Below are positions 25,186 through 27,131 of a stretch of DNA of 27,131 nucleotides, piece by piece. Every line of letters begins with the position of its first letter. Positions within the stretch are counted from its first letter, which is position 1. The stretch covers positions 1 through 27,131 of the forward strand of contig JADHVM010000003.1 of the NCBI GenBank assembly GCA_016783985.1. Reading direction: 5' to 3'. Below the pieces are notes generated by a model, which saw nothing but the letters and a program-made list of their open reading frames with translations, searched no databases and had not been told where the DNA came from. This DNA comes from Actinomycetota bacterium. GTDB lineage: Bacteria > Actinomycetota > Humimicrobiia > Humimicrobiales > Humimicrobiaceae. The position numbers and the translations under genes were made by a program.

Positions 25186-26391
25186 ATGCATACTATTGGA
25201 AAACAAAAAGCCTTAAAAAGAACAAACAGAAAAGTAATATTAAATATTCTTCGTAATTCAGGGGAAGTATCAATATCAGAGCTTTCTAAAAAAGTTAATC
25301 TAAGCAAGCCGACACTAATGAATATAATGAATTACTATATTAAAAAAGGACTTGTAGTAATTACAGGTAAAGGGAGCTCAACAGTAGAAGGAGGTAAAAA
25401 ACCAAACATTTTTAAAATAAATTCTAGTGCAGGATACGCCATTGGAATGGCAATTCTAGCAAATAAATTAATATCAATTATTACTGACTTGAAGGGTAAA
25501 ATATTAGAAAAGATTTCAGTAGATTTAAAAACTGATGAAAAATTCGGTAGTGTTTTAAAAAAAATAAATGACTCCTATAAACATCTTGTAAATAATAATG
25601 GAAAAAAAATTATAGGAGTAGCAGTTGGGACTTACGGAATAACTAATTCTGATAATGGTATTGTTATTTTTTCTCCGCATTTTCCGTCCTGGGGGGAAAA
25701 TATCGAACTTAAGAAAAAAATATCAGAGCAATTACCAGATAAGACTGCTGTATTTATTGATAATGGTGTAAGATTTCAAGCTTTTGCAGAAAAAACTTTT
25801 GGTTCAGCAAAAAAGGAAGAGAATATTATTGCAATACAAGCAGGCAAGGGATTGGCAGCAGGAGTAATAGCAGAAAATAAGATAAAAAGAGGGAAACATT
25901 ATATAATTGGAGAAATTGGACATATGGTAATAAATCCCATTGATAAAGAAATATGTGTATGTGGCGGGAAAGGATGTTTTGAAGTCATGGTATCTACTAG
26001 GAGGATACTAAGAATAGCTAAAGAAAAATTTAATGATTATCCAGAGTCATTAATATTTAATGGAAAAACCATTGATGAAATAAACATGTATGACATTTTC
26101 AGTGCATTAAAGAAAAAAGATAAACTTGCAACAGAACTTATTGATGATGTTGTCAACTGGTTTGCTATTGGTATATCTAATATAATCCTAACAAATGATC
26201 CTCAAATAGTAATAATTCAGGGTATATTTACAAAAGCAGGGAAATACTTTTTGGATAATCTTAAAGAAAAGATTAATAAAATATCTTTACAGAGAATAAA
26301 AAAAGAAACTGATATTAAATATTCTGAACTTGGTGATAATGTATGTGCACTAGGTGCAGCATCTTATGTTTTATATAAATATTTTGAATAA
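25186..26391 (+). CDS. ROK-family (NagC/XylR-type) transcriptional regulator
   Basis: A 401-residue regulator with a MarR/LexA-like winged helix-turn-helix (about 17-60; RKVILNILRNSGEVSISELS and LSKPTLMNIM) and a sugar-binding ROK domain. The effector-binding EIGH motif is at 243-246, and the structural zinc site is complete: His246, Cys257, Cys259, Cys264 (CVCGGKGC). The residue that is catalytic Asp in ROK kinases (NDANAAAL-type motif) is Gly194 here (DNGVRFQAF), so kinase activity is unlikely and a repressor role fits. It probably senses a sugar or sugar phosphate imported by the ABC system that begins downstream. Its own promoter and a palindromic operator lie immediately upstream. Confidence 0.92.
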   Translation: MHTIGKQKALKRTNRKVILNILRNSGEVSISELSKKVNLSKPTLMNIMNYYIKKGLVVITGKGSSTVEGGKKPNIFKINSSAGYAIGMAILANKLISIITDLKGKILEKISVDLKTDEKFGSVLKKINDSYKHLVNNNGKKIIGVAVGTYGITNSDNGIVIFSPHFPSWGENIELKKKISEQLPDKTAVFIDNGVRFQAFAEKTFGSAKKEENIIAIQAGKGLAAGVIAENKIKRGKHYIIGEIGHMVINPIDKEICVCGGKGCFEVMVSTRRILRIAKEKFNDYPESLIFNGKTIDEINMYDIFSALKKKDKLATELIDDVVNWFAIGISNIILTNDPQIVIIQGIFTKAGKYFLDNLKEKINKISLQRIKKETDIKYSELGDNVCALGAASYVLYKYFE

Positions 26392-26522
26392 AGAAGTTTT
26401 AAAGATTTAAATTTTGAAAATAAAAATTATTATAAAAGTAATTTAGGGGGAGGTGGTTTTATTATTAATATAATGTTGATAATTTAAAAAAATATTAAGG
26501 AGGTGAAGCAAAAAACAAAAAA

Positions 26523-26576
26523 TGAGATTTGTTTTCAAAAAATAAACAAGAAAAAATAATGTATAAGCAAATCTCG
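26523..26576 (+). repeat. Long-range hairpin in the ABC leader
   Basis: GAGATTTG (26524-26531) pairs perfectly with CAAATCTC (26568-26575). With wobble pairs the stem extends to about 12 base pairs (T26523-G26576 outside; T26532-G26567, T26533-A26566, T26534-A26565 inside), with a loop of about 30 A-rich bases. No T-run follows, so it is not an intrinsic terminator; it may shield or space the transcript upstream of the binding-protein ribosome site or stabilise the mRNA end. Confidence 0.5.
26528..26550. promoter_or_regulatory. Possible ROK-type operator in the ABC leader
   Basis: TTTGTTT (26528-26534) and AAACAAG (26544-26550) form a 23-base imperfect palindrome (six of seven arm positions pair). 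It resembles the TTTGTTT/AAACAAA half-sites of XylR-type ROK repressors. AT-rich DNA yields such matches by chance, and it overlaps the hairpin arm, so this is tentative. Confidence 0.3.
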
Positions 26577-26624
26577 CAGGTATTTAACTGTAATTATTAT
26601 CAATTTTAAAAAAAGGAGATTCAA

Positions 26625-27131
26625 ATGAAAAAGTTATTGATTTCATTATTTACAGTTGTTTTAACTTTTTCTCTGATTTTTATGGGAATTGGTTGCAAGG
26701 GTGCAGTTGAAGAAGCAGTTGAAGAAGCAGTTGAAGCAGTTGAAGAAGCAGTAGAGGAAGTAGAAGAAGCAGCTGAGGAAGTTGTAGAGGAACCAGCAGG
26801 TGAGCAGTTTATCACAATTCATTGGGCTCAATGGGCACCAGCAGATTACCTGGAGAAGCTTTCTGAAGGTTTTACAGCTGAAACAGGTATAAAGGTAATA
26901 GTTGAGCAAACTCCCTGGGAAACTTTTGTACAAAAGTACAATACAGAGATGATTGCTCGTAGCGATGCATGGGATATTATAGTTGGTGACAGCCAGGATA
27001 TTGGGAATATGGCAGTAAATGGACATTATGTAGATCTGACTGATTGGATTATTGAAAATGGAGTTGATAAGACATTTACTCCTGCGTCACTTACTTATTA
27101 TGCTGAGTATCCAAAAGGAGCTGGAAAATAC
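26625..27131 (+). CDS. Sugar ABC transporter substrate-binding lipoprotein, 3'-truncated by the window
   Basis: 169 codons are visible, open to the right edge. Residues 1-23 are a signal peptide (MKKLLISLFTVVLTFSLIFM then GIG) with lipoprotein Cys24; the residue three before it is Gly rather than Leu, so the lipobox is imperfect. A Glu/Ala/Val-rich linker (26-59) tethers the binding domain, which starts QFITIHWAQWAPADYLEKL and matches family 1 (MalE/UgpB-like) proteins: FTAETGIKVIVEQTPWETF, DAWDIIVGDSQ and NGHYVDLTDWI. It should capture a sugar outside the membrane and deliver it to a permease encoded beyond the window. GC in sampled lines is 43-48%, far above neighbours. AAAAGGAG precedes the ATG. 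Confidence 0.9.
   Translation, partial: MKKLLISLFTVVLTFSLIFMGIGCKGAVEEAVEEAVEAVEEAVEEVEEAAEEVVEEPAGEQFITIHWAQWAPADYLEKLSEGFTAETGIKVIVEQTPWETFVQKYNTEMIARSDAWDIIVGDSQDIGNMAVNGHYVDLTDWIIENGVDKTFTPASLTYYAEYPKGAGKY
26700..26801 (+). repeat. Imperfect GCAGTTGAAGAA-type repeats encoding the Glu/Ala/Val linker
   Basis: The DNA repeats units such as GCAGTTGAAGAA with small changes, giving (V/A)EEAVEE-like peptide repeats over about 34 residues right after the lipid-anchor cysteine. Such runs expand and shrink by slippage, so length probably varies between strains. Reading the opposite strand gives long Ser/Thr/Ala or Cys-rich frames that are only a by-product of the repeat. Confidence 0.7.

Larger units (their letters stand above)
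26392..26624 (+). promoter_or_regulatory. Leader region of the sugar ABC transporter, with orphan ribosome-site-like motifs
   Basis: This 233-base gap contains two strong purine motifs without a proper reading frame behind them: AGGGGGAGGTGG (26445-26456) and AAGGAGGTGA (26497-26506). The third site, AAAAGGAG at about 26611-26618, is the real one for the binding protein at 26625. I see no convincing -35/-10 pair; a TATAAA at 26431-26436 lacks a -35. Possible GTG-started frames after the two motifs are only 6 and 18 codons and start inside the motifs, so I do not call them genes. Confidence 0.55.

Noticed and set aside
26522..26545. Seven-codon leader peptide (MRFVFKK) after the AAGGAGGTGA motif
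   Set aside because: The distance from the motif to the ATG is about 18 bases, too long for normal initiation, and the peptide has no attenuator-like residue pattern.
26621..27026. Long reverse-strand frames rich in Ser/Thr/Ala or Cys/Phe
   Set aside because: They are the antisense of the Glu/Ala/Val repeat and the binding-protein gene, which has signal peptide, family motifs and ribosome site.
1..27131. CRISPR arrays, tRNA or rRNA genes, origins
   Set aside because: No regularly spaced repeats, cloverleaf or rRNA-like segments were seen on reading either strand; this was a visual reading, not a computed search.

Overview
This is an AT-rich bacterial chromosome segment (about 25-30% GC by hand counts of sample lines), densely packed with genes almost all on the + strand. 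The order aroQ-pepP-efp ... nusB-ispA-tlyA-nadK-recN, then nudF-xerD, then trpS-scpA-scpB-rluB, is a compacted version of blocks long known from Firmicutes and some deep-branching anaerobes. Together with the AT bias, a ROK-linked sugar ABC transporter and the Glu/Ala-rich linker in its binding protein, this suggests an uncultured anaerobe such as an Atribacterota (JS1/OP9-like) lineage. That assignment is inference; no rRNA or other strong phylogenetic marker lies in the window.

Layout. 1-155: the end of an insertion sequence with the start of a transposase on the - strand, at much higher GC than the rest. 420-1275: a type IV prepilin peptidase (pilD) followed by a 25-codon stub that looks like the beginning of pilM. 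1292-4582: shikimate-pathway genes aroC-aroK-aroB-aroQ. 4656-6395: pepP and efp. 6415-7685: a reverse-strand membrane-anchored GGDEF/HD-GYP cyclic-di-GMP protein, broken by a one-base frameshift near its 3' end and GC-rich over its cytoplasmic domains. 8049-15242: a tight operon nusB-ispA-tlyA-nadK-recN-pyrG-DUF1461 membrane protein, with several stop/start overlaps and TTG starts. 15279-17952: an M20 peptidase, an ADP-ribose pyrophosphatase and a Xer recombinase. 18046-21837: a site-2-type membrane protease, trpS, scpA, scpB and rluB. 21906-25013: an accessory cassette with both halves of the plant Tm-1 protein as separate genes (a PEP-hydrolase-like TIM barrel and a UPF0261/Tm-1-like ATP-binding protein) and a formyltransferase-like enzyme. 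25186 to the end: a ROK-family repressor with a clear operator/promoter, a 233-base leader with unusual structure, and the start of a lipoprotein sugar-binding protein that runs off the window.

How it works together. Most of the window is core metabolism and information processing: aromatic amino acid precursors, isoprenoid precursor, NADP and CTP synthesis, rRNA modification, translation factor P, tryptophanyl-tRNA synthesis, condensin accessory proteins, recombination and repair. The part most likely to hold undescribed biology is 21838-27131. There, two conserved but functionally unassigned Tm-1-type genes, a formyltransferase-like enzyme, a sugar-responsive type of regulator and a solute importer lie in a row and may form one small-molecule uptake and breakdown system. 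The second area worth a look is the remnant-bearing pilD-aroC junction and the broken cyclic-di-GMP gene, both signs of gene loss in progress or of assembly error.
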